DNA of 64,000 nt from assembly GCF_030719295.1 (NCBI RefSeq), contig NZ_CP120997.1:4599501-4663500 (forward strand), in the 5' to 3' direction. The translations under genes and the position numbers were made by a program. The notes under the pieces were generated by a model. The model made no database searches. It was not told where the DNA came from and saw only the letters and a program-made list of their open reading frames with translations. This stretch comes from Streptomyces sp. Mut1. GTDB lineage: Bacteria > Actinomycetota > Actinomycetes > Streptomycetales > Streptomycetaceae. Shown here piece by piece: positions 7,289 to 16,552 of this stretch; the stretch's first letter is position 1; each line of letters begins with the position of its first letter.

Positions 7289-9214
7289 ATGGGAGACGTG
7301 ACTCCCACTACCGCCGAAGCCGCGGCCCCGGCCGAACCGGCGCCGACCCCACCCCCTTCAGCCCCTGGCGCGCCCCCCGTGATGCGACTGCAGGAGGACG
7401 GTCACGCCGCCGACCGCAGCCGCCTCACCACCCGCGCCATCGCCGCCCAGCTCCCCGCCGCCCTGAGCCGGGCCTGGATGCTGAGCCGGCAGGCCGACCG
7501 CCGCGCCACGTTCGCCCTGGCCGGCTGCGCGGTGGCCTGCGCCGCGTTGACGGCCGTGGCCCTGCGGGCGACCACCGACCTTCTGACCGCGCTCCTGGGC
7601 ACCGGAACCGCCGCACACCGGATGGAACAGGCACTTCCCGCCCTGGTCCTCGTCACCGCGACCACCTGCGCAAGCTACCTGGCCGACGCGGGGGCCCGCT
7701 TCTGCGCCAACCGCCTCGCTCCGAAGGTCAACCGCGAGGCCGACCTCGCCGTCATCTCCGCCTCCACCGGCGCCGAACTGGGCGCCTACGAGAACTCTGC
7801 CTTCGAGGACGGCCGTTTCGCCGCCACGCAGGGGGCGGAGAAGATGCCGGACCTGATCGGCGGAGCGCAGAGCCTCGTCTCCGCGTGCGCGCAGCTCCTC
7901 GCCGCGGTGGCCGTGATCGCCACCCTCGACGCCATACTGCTGCCGCTCCTGCTCCTGGCCGTCCTCCCCCGGGCATGGGGGGCCGTGCGGGCCGCCCGGC
8001 TCGATCACGAAGCCGCCCACCGCAACCTCGCCGACACTCGCCTGCGCCGGGTCCTGGCTCAGTACACAACCGACCGGGGCACCGCTGCCGAACTCCGCTC
8101 AGCCACGATGGGCGACTTTCTTCTGGAGCAGTACCGCGTCATCTCCGGCCGCCTGGAGCGCGAGAAGATCACCGCGTCCCGGCACGCCGCCCTCACTCAA
8201 GGTGCGGGTGACCTCCTGGCCGCGCTCGCTGTGGCCGCCGTGTGGGCAGGCATCCTGTATCTGACTCTCACCGGGCGGATGAGCGTCGCCACCGCGGCAA
8301 CCACCGTCCTCGTCGTCCGCACGGCGAACACCTCGCTGACCGGCAGCGTACGGGCCTCCGCCCGCCTGTTCGCCACCAGCCTCTACGTAGCCGACTGGGC
8401 CCGGTTCCTCGACAGCGCGGGCGCATGGGCCATGCGGCGCGGCAACACTCCCGCCCCCGCCACGGGCCCCCGCACCATTGAGACGCGCGACCTGTCCTTC
8501 GTCTACCCCGGCAAGCGCTCGCCCGCCCTTCACGGCGTGAACCTGCGCATCGAGAGGGGACAGGTCATCGCCCTCGTGGGGGAGAACGGCTGCGGAAAGA
8601 CGACACTGGCCAGGCTGCTGACCGGTCTGTACCTGCCGACCGGCGGAACGGTCACCTGGGACGGTGAACGGCTGGCCGATCTCGACCCGGCCACGCTCTG
8701 GCGAACCACCGCGCTGGTGCCCCAGGACTACACCCGCTGGCCGCTCGCTGCGCGCGAGAACATCACTCTGGGCCAGCCCCGGCCCGGCGGTGACGAAGCC
8801 GTACACACCGCAGCCCGCCTCGCGGGCGCCGACGCCGTACTGGAAACCCTCCCCGAGGGGCTGGACACGTCACTCGCCCGGTCCTGGTGGGGCGGTCACG
8901 ACCTGTCCGGGGGACAGTGGCAGCGCATCGCCATCGCCCGTGCGTTCCACCGCGACGCTCCGGTCCTGGTCCTCGACGAACCGACGGCTGCCCTCGATGC
9001 CCGCGCCGAACATCAGGTGTTCTCCCGGCTGCGGAACCTCTCGGCCGACCGCACAGCACTCTTCATCACGCATCGGCTCGCCAACGCCCGGGTCGCCGAC
9101 CTCGTCGTCGTTCTCGACCGGGGCACGGTCGTGGAGACGGGCACATACGAAGCCCTTCTGCGGGGCGGGGGGCTGTTCGCGGAACTGCACGCTTTACAGG
9201 AGGGCGAGAACTGA
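7289..9214 (+). CDS. ABC transporter, fused permease-ATPase (lasso D-type exporter)
   Basis: About 641 residues. A Pro/Ala-rich N-terminal tail is followed by a six-helix ABC membrane domain (residues about 60-370) and an ATPase domain. The ATPase has Walker A GENGCGKTT, signature DLSGGQWQRIAIARAF, Walker B LVLDEPTAALD and the switch His in FITHRLA. It is a half-transporter expected to dimerise. The start is ATG 7289 or GTG 7298. Its position right after B2 indicates export of and immunity to the lasso peptide. A TTA codon at 9194-9196, near the C-terminus, is a second bldA-type codon in the cluster. Confidence 0.9.
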   Translation: MGDVTPTTAEAAAPAEPAPTPPPSAPGAPPVMRLQEDGHAADRSRLTTRAIAAQLPAALSRAWMLSRQADRRATFALAGCAVACAALTAVALRATTDLLTALLGTGTAAHRMEQALPALVLVTATTCASYLADAGARFCANRLAPKVNREADLAVISASTGAELGAYENSAFEDGRFAATQGAEKMPDLIGGAQSLVSACAQLLAAVAVIATLDAILLPLLLLAVLPRAWGAVRAARLDHEAAHRNLADTRLRRVLAQYTTDRGTAAELRSATMGDFLLEQYRVISGRLEREKITASRHAALTQGAGDLLAALAVAAVWAGILYLTLTGRMSVATAATTVLVVRTANTSLTGSVRASARLFATSLYVADWARFLDSAGAWAMRRGNTPAPATGPRTIETRDLSFVYPGKRSPALHGVNLRIERGQVIALVGENGCGKTTLARLLTGLYLPTGGTVTWDGERLADLDPATLWRTTALVPQDYTRWPLAARENITLGQPRPGGDEAVHTAARLAGADAVLETLPEGLDTSLARSWWGGHDLSGGQWQRIAIARAFHRDAPVLVLDEPTAALDARAEHQVFSRLRNLSADRTALFITHRLANARVADLVVVLDRGTVVETGTYEALLRGGGLFAELHALQEGEN

Positions 9215-9284
9215 GCGGCCCCCGATCCACCGGGCGCAGATCCGGCTCCTCGTGGCCCCCTTCCTGGCAACCGCTCCGGTCCGT

Positions 9285-10316
9285 TCAGCCGGCCGCCTTC
9301 GCATGGGGCGTGGAGGCGAAGAGGTCCATGCCGAGCGCCCCGGACAGGAAGTGGGCGACGCGCTGGCCGCGGACGCTGTTGCCGGCCTCGTCCAGGCGGG
9401 GTGAGAACACGCCGAGACCGCCCTTGCCGGGGGCGACGGTGATGATGCCGCCGGAGACGCCGCTCTTGCCGGGCATGCCGACCTCGTACAGCCAGTCGCC
9501 ACTGCGCTCGTACAGACCTGCCGTGGCCAGCGCGGAGAGGGTGTCGCGGCAGACTCCGGCGTCCACGACCCGCTCGTCCGTGAGGGGGCAGACGCCGCCG
9601 TTGGCCAGTGTCGCGCCCATGACCGCGAGGTCGCGGGCGGAGACGGTCACGGAGCACTGCCGGGTGTAGAGGGCGGTGGTCGCGACGGGGTCCCGGGCGA
9701 GGGCGCCGTAGCTGTCCAGCAGGCGGGCGATCGACTCGTTGCGCTGGTTGGTGCCGGACTCGGAGGCGTACACGCGCTCGTCCAGCCGGAGTTCCCGGCC
9801 CGCGAAGCGGGAGAGGCCGTGGCGGATGAACTCCCAGCGCTCCTCGGGCGACGCGCCCGGCACCAGGGCCGTGGTGGCCAGGGCCCCCGCGTTGACCATG
9901 GGGTTCATCGGGCTGCCGTGATTCAGCTCGACGGCCAGGACCGAGTTGAACGGCAGGCCCGTGCTGTTGACCCCGATCCGCCGGCGGACGGTGTCGCGGC
10001 CGAGTTCGTGGTTGACGAGGGCGAAGACGAACGGCTTGGAGACCGACTGGATCGAGAACGGGTGGTCCGCGTCGCCGGCCGTGAAGACGTTGCCGCTGAC
10101 GTGGGCGACGGCGATGCCGAACAGCTCGGGATCGACCTCGGCGAGTTCCGGGATGTAGTCGGGGACCTCCCCTTCGCGGTCCTCCTGGAACCGCCGGCGC
10201 ACGCCGTCCAGGGCCGCCCGTACGGACTCGGCCGTGGGGAGCCGCCCGGTGGAGACGGCCGCTTGCGCGGTGCGGGGGTCCGCGACGTCCCCGGTGTTGT
10301 GGATCACGCCGGCCAT
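9285..10316 (-). CDS. glsA: Glutaminase (serine-dependent, GlsA type)
   Basis: 343 residues from ATG 10316. It matches the beta-lactamase-like glutaminase family, which hydrolyses glutamine to glutamate and ammonia. The visible motifs are the Ser-x-x-Lys pair in SIQSVSKPF, GLPFNSVLAVEL, NPMVNAGALA, ESGTNQRN, VSARDLAVMGATLANGG and GMPGKSGVSGGI. It converges on the lasso exporter with a 70-nt gap and seems unrelated to that cluster. The reading frame extends upstream past the start, but ATG 10316 fits the family N-terminus. Confidence 0.92.
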   Translation of the reverse strand: MAGVIHNTGDVADPRTAQAAVSTGRLPTAESVRAALDGVRRRFQEDREGEVPDYIPELAEVDPELFGIAVAHVSGNVFTAGDADHPFSIQSVSKPFVFALVNHELGRDTVRRRIGVNSTGLPFNSVLAVELNHGSPMNPMVNAGALATTALVPGASPEERWEFIRHGLSRFAGRELRLDERVYASESGTNQRNESIARLLDSYGALARDPVATTALYTRQCSVTVSARDLAVMGATLANGGVCPLTDERVVDAGVCRDTLSALATAGLYERSGDWLYEVGMPGKSGVSGGIITVAPGKGGLGVFSPRLDEAGNSVRGQRVAHFLSGALGMDLFASTPHAKAAG

Positions 10317-10549
10317 CCAGTGCCTCCTGATGCCTCGTCCCGGGCGGCGGGCCCGCTCCCGACCACCCACCTGTACCCCCACCGGCCGCCGGGTCCCGCC
10401 ACGACTTACTGATCCGGCGAGGACAGGCCCCCGATGGCGGACGCCGGACAAGGCGAGGCCGGCTGTTCCTGGTCGGTGAGCGGGAGGCGCGGGGGTTGGG
10501 ACGCACCAGGCAGTAGCGGAACGGCCCGGAGCCCCTCGAACGAGGGCGG

Positions 10550-10900
10550 CTACTTCGTCTCGTTCGGATGGCTCGTGTGCACCTGCTCCAGGAACACCGT
10601 GCGTCCGTCCACGAAGTACCAGATGCGGGCGGTGCCCTTCGCGGTCGGCTTGTGCTGCCAGCGATCGTGGGTCGCGCTGCCGCGCTGGATCGCTCCCAGC
10701 TCGCCCTTCAGCCGGTAGTTCGTGGGCGTCGTGGACAAGGGGGTCCGCGTGAGGAAGTCCCATGTCTCCGTCATCGGATTGCGGATCGTCGCGACGAGGT
10801 CCCGCCAGCCCTTCAGCGCGTCGGCGGTGGCGAAGCGGATCTCGTACTCGGTCTTCCTCGGAGGCCGGGGGACCAGTTCCCCCTTCTTTGCGGCGGCCAC
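10550..10900 (-). CDS. RelE/HigB-like toxin, probable
   Basis: 116 residues from GTG 10900 (VAAAKKGELVPRPP). The sequence fits a ParE/RelE ribonuclease fold: YEIRFATADALKGWRDLVA, then RLKGELG..., then basic KGTARIWYFVDGRTVFLEQVHTSHPNETK at the C-terminus. It starts 2 nt beyond the stop of an antitoxin-like gene, the normal antitoxin-then-toxin order. The toxin assignment is inferred from fold-like sequence and context. I cannot place it in a named subfamily. Confidence 0.65.
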   Translation of the reverse strand: MAAAKKGELVPRPPRKTEYEIRFATADALKGWRDLVATIRNPMTETWDFLTRTPLSTTPTNYRLKGELGAIQRGSATHDRWQHKPTAKGTARIWYFVDGRTVFLEQVHTSHPNETK

Positions 10901-10902
10901 GG

Positions 10903-11361
10903 TCAGGGACGCTCCACGGTCTCGTCCTCGTCGAGCCACTCAAGGTCGGCGCTGCCCAGCCCCGCGGCCAGCGCTGTGGCCGTTTCCTTCCAGGACGTCA
11001 GTTCGGCGATCGCGAGGTGCGGCTGGTTGGTGGAGAACGACGCCCGCGCGGCGTCGACGAGGTCCTGTGCGCAGGACTCTCTGTCGGGCGCCGACAGCGC
11101 GAGCATCCAGGGGAAGACCTTGGTCATGCGCGCGGCGAGCGTGCCGTTCTCGTCAAGGGTCACGGTGATGAGCTGCGCGGCGAAGTCCAGCAGGCGGGCA
11201 CGGCCCTCCGCCTCGCGCTGGGACATCAGGACCAGCGCTTCGCCGTCGCGGCGGGTCACCGTGACAGGGTGGTCCTCGGCCTCGGCGAAGACCTCGGCCG
11301 AATGCTTGCTCAGGTCCGAGGAGCGTCGGGTGGCGACAGGAAGGTCAGCTGCCATGGTCAT
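10903..11361 (-). CDS. Phd/YefM-like antitoxin, extended
   Basis: 152 residues. The N-terminus LPVATRRSSDLSKHSAEVFAEAEDHPVTVTRRDGEALVLMSQREAE follows the prevent-host-death pattern (strand, helix, then VTxxGxxxxxLMS). The helical C-terminal 90 residues ending in acidic LEWLDEDETVERP are longer than in a minimal Phd and presumably hold the toxin. ATG 11361 and ATG 11355 are both possible. It lies immediately before the RelE-like gene and probably autorepresses the pair. Confidence 0.7.
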   Translation of the reverse strand: MTMAADLPVATRRSSDLSKHSAEVFAEAEDHPVTVTRRDGEALVLMSQREAEGRARLLDFAAQLITVTLDENGTLAARMTKVFPWMLALSAPDRESCAQDLVDAARASFSTNQPHLAIAELTSWKETATALAAGLGSADLEWLDEDETVERP

Positions 11362-11415
11362 GCGTCGACTGTATTCGGAACGTGTTCGGAAGTCCAGGGG
11401 AGGTGTCCTGATCCC

Positions 11416-12000
11416 TCACACCCCCGGCGCCCCCCACACCGGAAACCACCGCGACAGGTCCTGCTCCACTCGCAGGTCGTCCCCCAGCGCGGCCCTGACC
11501 TGCAACTCCAGCTGGTTGTCGCGCTTCTCGGCGCCGCCCGCGACCGGGGCGAACGGATAGAACGTGCCGCGCTTGTAGAGGTAGACCAGTGCGAGCGAAC
11601 GGTCCCGGTCGTCCCGGAAGGCGACCAGGGAGCACAGCAGCTGGGGGCCGAAGCCGCCGTCCTGGAGCAGGGTGTTCACCGCGTGCAGGTCGTTGACCAG
11701 GGCGGCCGTGTCCTCGGGCGGTTGGCGGGAGAGGAGCCAGGTGTAGCCGTAGGTGTCGCGGCTGAACTCCACCGGGATGCCGCCGCGCCCGGTGTCCGCG
11801 TCGAGTAGCTCGCGTACGTCCTGCTGGACGCGGGCGAAGGTGGCGCCCTCGACGCCCGCGAAGCACACCGAGCCCAGGCCGGTGGGTGTGAAGCCGGTGG
11901 CGGCCTGGAGGGTGAGGGCGGCGGAGGGGACGGCGAAGAGCTGGTCGAGGTCGGGGCGGACCGGTTTGCTGCGGCCCAGGATCGTGTCGAGCAGGCCCAC
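11416..12000 (-). CDS. pspAB: PspA-associated protein PspAB
   Basis: 194 residues beginning MGLLDTILGRSKPVRPDLDQLFAVPSAA, with no membrane segment. It matches the PspAB family that travels with HtpX in Streptomyces and some archaea. The biochemical role is not established; association with envelope stress is inferred from the partner. It lies 9 nt downstream of htpX in the same direction, so the two are co-transcribed. Confidence 0.75.
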   Translation of the reverse strand: MGLLDTILGRSKPVRPDLDQLFAVPSAALTLQAATGFTPTGLGSVCFAGVEGATFARVQQDVRELLDADTGRGGIPVEFSRDTYGYTWLLSRQPPEDTAALVNDLHAVNTLLQDGGFGPQLLCSLVAFRDDRDRSLALVYLYKRGTFYPFAPVAGGAEKRDNQLELQVRAALGDDLRVEQDLSRWFPVWGAPGV

Positions 12001-12009
12001 GGGGGCTCC

Positions 12010-12921
12010 TTACGGACGGGACAGGTCGGCCGAGATGCGGGCCAGCTGGTCGAGGCGCTGTTCCAGGGTCGGGTGCGAGGAGAGCAGCCGGGCGAAGCTC
12101 TCCTTGGAGGCGAAGGCCGGGACGAAGTAGAAGGCGTTGTACGGCTCCGCCTTCCGCAGGTCCTCCGTGGGAATCCGGGCCATCTGGCCGCTCACCTTGG
12201 TGAGGGCGGAGGCCAGGGCCGAGGGGCGGCCGGTGAGGAGGGCGGCCGTGCGGTCGGCGGAGAGTTCGCGGTAGCGGGAGAGCAGGCGGGTGAGCAGGAA
12301 GCTGACCGCGTAGACGACCGCGCTGATCAGCGGGATCAGCATGATCGCGATGCCGATGGGGTCGTTGTTGCGGCTGCCCCGGGAGAAGCCGCCCCACAGG
12401 GCGACCCGGGTGATGATGCCGGCGAGGACGCCGAGGAACGAGGCGATCGTCATGACGGCGACGTCCCGGTGGGCGACGTGCGACATCTCGTGGGCGAGGA
12501 CGCCCTCCAGCTCCTCCGGCTCCAGTCTGCGCAGCAGCCCCGTCGTGGCGCAGACGAGGGCAGTCTTCTCGCTGCGGCCGGTGGCGAACGCGTTCGGCAC
12601 GTCGCTCTCGGCGATGGCGACCCTCGGTTTGTCCATATCGGCAAGAGCGCAGATCCGGTCGATCGCGCCGTGCAGTTCGGGCGCCTGCTCGGGGGTGACC
12701 TCACGCGCACCCATGCTGAACGCGGCGATCCGGTCGCTGAACCAGAACTGCGCGATGAACATGCCGCCGGTGATGATCAGGATGATCGGCCAGGCCCCGC
12801 GCAGCGCGGCCAGCAGCACGCCCACCAGGACCACGTACAGCAGCCCGATCAGGAACATCGTGGTCACCATGCGCGTGGTCAGACCACGGTCCGGCGCATA
12901 CCGGCTACGGGTTCGGCTCAT
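12010..12921 (-). CDS. htpX: HtpX-type membrane zinc metalloprotease
   Basis: 303 residues. Two N-terminal membrane helices (MVTTMFLIGLLYVVLVGVLLAAL and WPIILIITGGMFIAQFW) are followed by the M48 peptidase domain with the zinc motif HEMSH in LAHEMSHVAHRD. Further membrane segments come after that, then the downstream Glu in YRELSADRTAALLTG. It degrades misfolded membrane proteins with its active site on the cytoplasmic side. Start ATG 12921. It is divergent from the P450 at 13115 and forms an operon with pspAB. Confidence 0.93.
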   Translation of the reverse strand: MSRTRSRYAPDRGLTTRMVTTMFLIGLLYVVLVGVLLAALRGAWPIILIITGGMFIAQFWFSDRIAAFSMGAREVTPEQAPELHGAIDRICALADMDKPRVAIAESDVPNAFATGRSEKTALVCATTGLLRRLEPEELEGVLAHEMSHVAHRDVAVMTIASFLGVLAGIITRVALWGGFSRGSRNNDPIGIAIMLIPLISAVVYAVSFLLTRLLSRYRELSADRTAALLTGRPSALASALTKVSGQMARIPTEDLRKAEPYNAFYFVPAFASKESFARLLSSHPTLEQRLDQLARISADLSRP

Positions 12922-13114
12922 CGGGTCGACCTCCAGTCCTCACCTGTCCAGGCTGTCCCACCTGTCTCCCATGGTGCTCCTCACCGGCCGAAAATGGAGG
13001 AAACGGGGGCGGACGGGAGATGTGGCCGAAGACCGACTGGACCGGATAGGTGCCTGAGGCATCTAGTGAGGGTGATCGGTAAGCAGGACACACCCCCCTC
13101 GCTGCGAGGTCCGC

Positions 13115-14344
13115 ATGACAGAGACCCAGTCCGAGACCCAGCCCGGCACCCAGTCCGAGACCATCGCCTTTCCGCAGGACCGCACCTGTCCGTACCACCC
13201 GCCCACCGGCTACCCGAGCGAGAGCCGGGGACAGCGGTCGGTGTCCCGCGTCCGCCTCTACGACGGCCGTACGGTCTGGCTGGTCACCGGGCACGCCGAG
13301 GCGCGGGCGCTCCTGGTCGACCCCAGGCTGTCGTCCGACCGGGAGAACCCGGCGTTCCCCTTCTTCGCGCCCAGGCTGGCCACGCTCGCACAGCGCCGCG
13401 TCGAGCTGATCGGCGTCGACGACCCGGAGCACAACGCGCAGCGCCGGATGCTGATCCCCAGCTTCACGGTCCGGCGGGCGGCGGCGCTGCGGCCGCGCAT
13501 CCAGGAGACCGTGGACCGGCTGCTCGACGCGATGGCCGAGCAGGGCCCGCCGGCCGAGCTGGTGAACGCCTTCGCGCTCCCGGTGCCGTCCATCGTCATC
13601 TGCGCGCTGCTCGGCGTGCCCTACGCGGACCACGACTTCTTCGAGGCCCAGTCGCGCAAGCTGCTGCGCGGGCCGGCGCCCTCGGACGTCATGGCGGCGC
13701 GGGATGAGCTGGACGAGTACTTCCGCGTCCTGATCGAGCGCAAGCGGCGCGAGCCGGGCGACGGGCTGCTCGACGAGCTGATCGCCAAGCAGCTGGAGAC
13801 CGGGGTGGTGGAGCGCGACGAGCTGGTACGGCTCGCCGAGATCCTGCTCGTGGCGGGCCACGAGACGACCGCGAACATGATCTCGCTCGGCACCTTGGCC
13901 CTTCTCCAGCACCCGGACCAGCTGGCCCGGCTGACGGAGGGCGACGGGAGCGGGGTACCGGCCGCCGTGGAGGAGCTGCTGCGCTTCCTTTCCATCGCGG
14001 ACGGGCTCTCCCGGGTGGCGGTGGAGGACATCGAGATCGGCGGGGAGACCCTGCGGGCGGGGGACGGGGTGCTGCTGTCCACCGCCGTGGTCAACCGGGA
14101 CGCGTCCGTCTACCCGGAGCCGGACGAGCTGGACCTCGGACGCGGCGCTCGCAACCACGTGGCCTTCGGCTTCGGCATCCACCAGTGCCTGGGCCAGAAC
14201 CTCGCCCGCGCCGAACTGGAGATCGCCCTGCCCGCGCTCTTCCATCGCTTCCCCGGGCTGCGCCTCGCGGTCCCGCCCGAGGAGATCCCGTTCAAGCCGG
14301 GCGACACGGTGCAGGGGCTGCTCGAACTGCCGGTGACCTGGTGA
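13115..14344 (+). CDS. Cytochrome P450, CYP105-like
   Basis: 409 residues with all class I bacterial P450 marks: I-helix AGHETT, K-helix EELLR (ExxR), NRD before the heme region, and the heme loop FGFGIHQCLGQNLAR with the Cys thiolate ligand. Overall sequence (FPQDRTCPYHPPTGY N-terminus, LSSDRENPAFPFF) resembles CYP105, xenobiotic or secondary-metabolite monooxygenases. The ferredoxin gene directly downstream supplies electrons. The substrate cannot be predicted. Confidence 0.93.
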   Translation: MTETQSETQPGTQSETIAFPQDRTCPYHPPTGYPSESRGQRSVSRVRLYDGRTVWLVTGHAEARALLVDPRLSSDRENPAFPFFAPRLATLAQRRVELIGVDDPEHNAQRRMLIPSFTVRRAAALRPRIQETVDRLLDAMAEQGPPAELVNAFALPVPSIVICALLGVPYADHDFFEAQSRKLLRGPAPSDVMAARDELDEYFRVLIERKRREPGDGLLDELIAKQLETGVVERDELVRLAEILLVAGHETTANMISLGTLALLQHPDQLARLTEGDGSGVPAAVEELLRFLSIADGLSRVAVEDIEIGGETLRAGDGVLLSTAVVNRDASVYPEPDELDLGRGARNHVAFGFGIHQCLGQNLARAELEIALPALFHRFPGLRLAVPPEEIPFKPGDTVQGLLELPVTW

Positions 14345-14361
14345 AGGGGGCGCAGGGCGTC

Positions 14362-14541
14362 ATGCGGATCGACATCGACAAGGACGTGTGCATCGGCGCG
14401 GGTCAGTGCGCCCTCGCCGCGCCGAAGGTGTTCACCCAGGACGACGACGGGCTCAGCGAGCTCCTGCCGGAGGCCGAGCCGGGCCCCATGGTCGGAGAGG
14501 CCGCCCGCGCCTGCCCGGTGCAGGCGATCACGGTGAGCTGA
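14362..14541 (+). CDS. 3Fe-4S ferredoxin, P450 partner
   Basis: 59 residues from ATG 14362, or 66 from GTG 14341, which would overlap the P450 stop. MRIDIDKDVCIGAGQCALAAPKVF...ACPVQAITVS shows the CxxxxxC...C pattern, with Ala or Gly replacing the fourth ligand, typical of the 3Fe-4S ferredoxins that serve CYP105 enzymes. It passes single electrons from a reductase (not in this window) to the P450. Confidence 0.9.
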   Translation: MRIDIDKDVCIGAGQCALAAPKVFTQDDDGLSELLPEAEPGPMVGEAARACPVQAITVS

Positions 14542-14563
14542 GGGCGGGGCGGGCGGCGGGCGG

Positions 14564-15283
14564 TCAGGGCCAGAGCAGTTCCCGCTCCCAGGCGCCCGCC
14601 CCCGTCCGCACGTCGGCCGTGCGGCGGTACCGCAGGCGTACGTGCCGCCGCCGCGCGTCGCCCTGGAAGAACTCGGCCTCGCGCGGCTCGACCACGTACC
14701 GGGTCCAGGTCGCCACCTCCGCGTCGGGCTCGGCGCGCGCCCGCTCCCAGGCGGCGTCGGACGCGCGGTCGAGCGCGGCGGTCGAGTCCAGGATCTCGCT
14801 CTGCCGGCCCACCAGCGCCGAGGCCAGCGCCCCGGTCGAGCGGGCCCGCAGATCGGCGGCGCTCTCGGCGGTGGAGCAGGCGGTGACGGGGCCCCGGACG
14901 CGTACCTGGCGGCCCTGGGCCGGCCAGTAGAAGCCGAGCGCGGCGTACGGGCGGGCGGCCAGCTGGCGGCCCTTCGCGCTGCCGGAGTGCGTGGCGAAGT
15001 GCCAGCCGCGCTCGTCCGCGTCGTGCAGCATCAGGGTGCGTACGTCGGGCAGGCCGTCGGCGTCCGCGGTGGCCAGGGTCATCGTGTGCGGCTCGGCCTG
15101 CCCGGCGGCCACCGCCTCGGCGAACCAGGCCAGGAAGAGGCCGAGGGGGGTGGGCGGCGCGGTGTCCGGGTCGAAGGCGGGAAGCTCGGTGTCCCAGACG
15201 CGCTGGGCGTGCAGCAGATCGAGGAAGGACTGCCGGGCGGCGGGATCAGGTGCGTCGCCCGTGGGGGCGGATGCGTCGGTCAT
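14564..15283 (-). CDS. PNPOx-family FMN oxidase (pyridoxamine 5'-phosphate oxidase-like)
   Basis: 239 residues. It carries the PdxH-type split-barrel motifs PHTMTLATADADGLPDVRTLMLHDADERGWHFATHSGSAKGRQL and GFYWPAQGRQVRVRGPV, plus the C-terminal dimerisation region ending RLRYRRTADVRTGAGAWERELLWP. The family oxidises pyridoxamine or pyridoxine phosphate. The general fold and FMN binding are safe, but this divergent member might act on another substrate. Start ATG 15283 is preferred over an upstream ATG at 15301. Confidence 0.82.
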   Translation of the reverse strand: MTDASAPTGDAPDPAARQSFLDLLHAQRVWDTELPAFDPDTAPPTPLGLFLAWFAEAVAAGQAEPHTMTLATADADGLPDVRTLMLHDADERGWHFATHSGSAKGRQLAARPYAALGFYWPAQGRQVRVRGPVTACSTAESAADLRARSTGALASALVGRQSEILDSTAALDRASDAAWERARAEPDAEVATWTRYVVEPREAEFFQGDARRRHVRLRYRRTADVRTGAGAWERELLWP

Positions 15284-15371
15284 GCGGCCATTGGACCGCA
15301 CGGACAGGCCCTAAGGGCTGTCCCGCAATTCCTGGCGGGCGCGCGGCGTGCCGGCGGCGCCGGGCCGGCCC

Positions 15372-16550
15372 TCACCCCCGCCCCAGCACCACCGTCCCCG
15401 ACGAGCAGAACCAGCCGCCCGTGCCCGAGGCCACCGCCAGCTCCGGGAGCCGGCCCCCCGCCTTGCGGACCTGGCGGTCCCCCGCCTCGCCGCGCAGCTG
15501 GCGTACCGCCTCCACCAGCAGGAACAGCCCGCGCATCCCGGGGTGGCAGGCGGACAGGCCGCCGCCGTCCGTGTTGACCGGGAGTTCCCCCGTGAGGCCC
15601 GTACGGCCGCCCTCCACGTACGGGCCGCCCTCCCCCTTCGCGCAGAAGCCCAGGTCCTCCAGCGTCACCAGCGTCATGTACGTGAACGCGTCGTAGATCT
15701 CCGCCAGGTCGATGTCGGCCGGCCGCACCCCCGCCCGTTCGAACGCCAGGCGGCCGGAGACGGCGGCGGGGGAGACCGTGAAGTCGTCCCATTCGGACAT
15801 CGTGGAGTGCGAGACGTGCTCGCCGGTCCCGAGCACCCAGACGGGCGCCTTCGCCGTGCCGGGGACGTACTCCTCGGCCGCCAGCAGCACCGCGCAGCCG
15901 CCGTCGCTGCGGATGCAGCAGTGCAGTTTGGTGAACGGGTCGGCGATCATCGGGCCCGACAGCACCTCGTCCACCGTGACCGGGGTGCGGAACATCGCGT
16001 CCGGGTTGGCCGCCGCGTTCGCCCGCGCCCGCACCGCCACCTCGGCCAGCTGCTCCAGTGTCGTGCCGTACTCGTGCATGTGGCGGCGGGCGGCCATCGC
16101 GTACTTGGCGATCAGCGAGTGCCCGTACGGCACCTCGAACTGGAGCGGGCCCCTCGCCCCGAACGACAGGTTCGAGGTGCGGCGGCCCGCCTTGATGTCC
16201 GCGCGGGCCGTCGACCCGTAGACCAGCAGGACGGCCTCGGCCCGGCCCGCCGCGATGGCGTCCGCCGCGTGCGCCGCCATCACCTCCCACGTCGAGCCGC
16301 CCACCGAGGTGGAGTCCACCCACGTCGGTTTCAGCCCCAGATACTCGGCGACCTCCACCGGGGCGAGCGTCCCGAGCCCCGCCGAGGCGAAGCCGTCGAC
16401 CACCGAGCGCTCCAGCCCCGAGTCGGCGAGCGCGCGGCGGGCGGCCTGGGCGTGCAGGGCGTACGGCGTGGCCGCGTCGACGCGCCCGCAGTCGGCGAGG
16501 GATATGCCGACGACGGCGACCCGACGGGGCGAAGAAGGCGTAGGGGGCAT
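15372..16550 (-). CDS. Thiolase-fold lipid-transfer protein (SCP2/Ltp type)
   Basis: 392 residues of the non-condensing-looking thiolase branch found in steroid and acyl side-chain degradation: RRVAVVGISLADCGRV, GLKPTWVDSTSVGGS, EIYDAFTYMTLVTLEDLGFCAKGEGG, NTDGGGLSACHPGMRG. The usual N-terminal catalytic Cys position is Ser (STSVGGS), as in aldolase-type Ltp proteins, so it may act as an aldolase or need a DUF35 partner. It is divergent from an acyl-CoA dehydrogenase, with a TetR-type palindrome just before the start. Confidence 0.85.
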   Translation of the reverse strand: MPPTPSSPRRVAVVGISLADCGRVDAATPYALHAQAARRALADSGLERSVVDGFASAGLGTLAPVEVAEYLGLKPTWVDSTSVGGSTWEVMAAHAADAIAAGRAEAVLLVYGSTARADIKAGRRTSNLSFGARGPLQFEVPYGHSLIAKYAMAARRHMHEYGTTLEQLAEVAVRARANAAANPDAMFRTPVTVDEVLSGPMIADPFTKLHCCIRSDGGCAVLLAAEEYVPGTAKAPVWVLGTGEHVSHSTMSEWDDFTVSPAAVSGRLAFERAGVRPADIDLAEIYDAFTYMTLVTLEDLGFCAKGEGGPYVEGGRTGLTGELPVNTDGGGLSACHPGMRGLFLLVEAVRQLRGEAGDRQVRKAGGRLPELAVASGTGGWFCSSGTVVLGRG

Positions 16551-16552
16551 GA

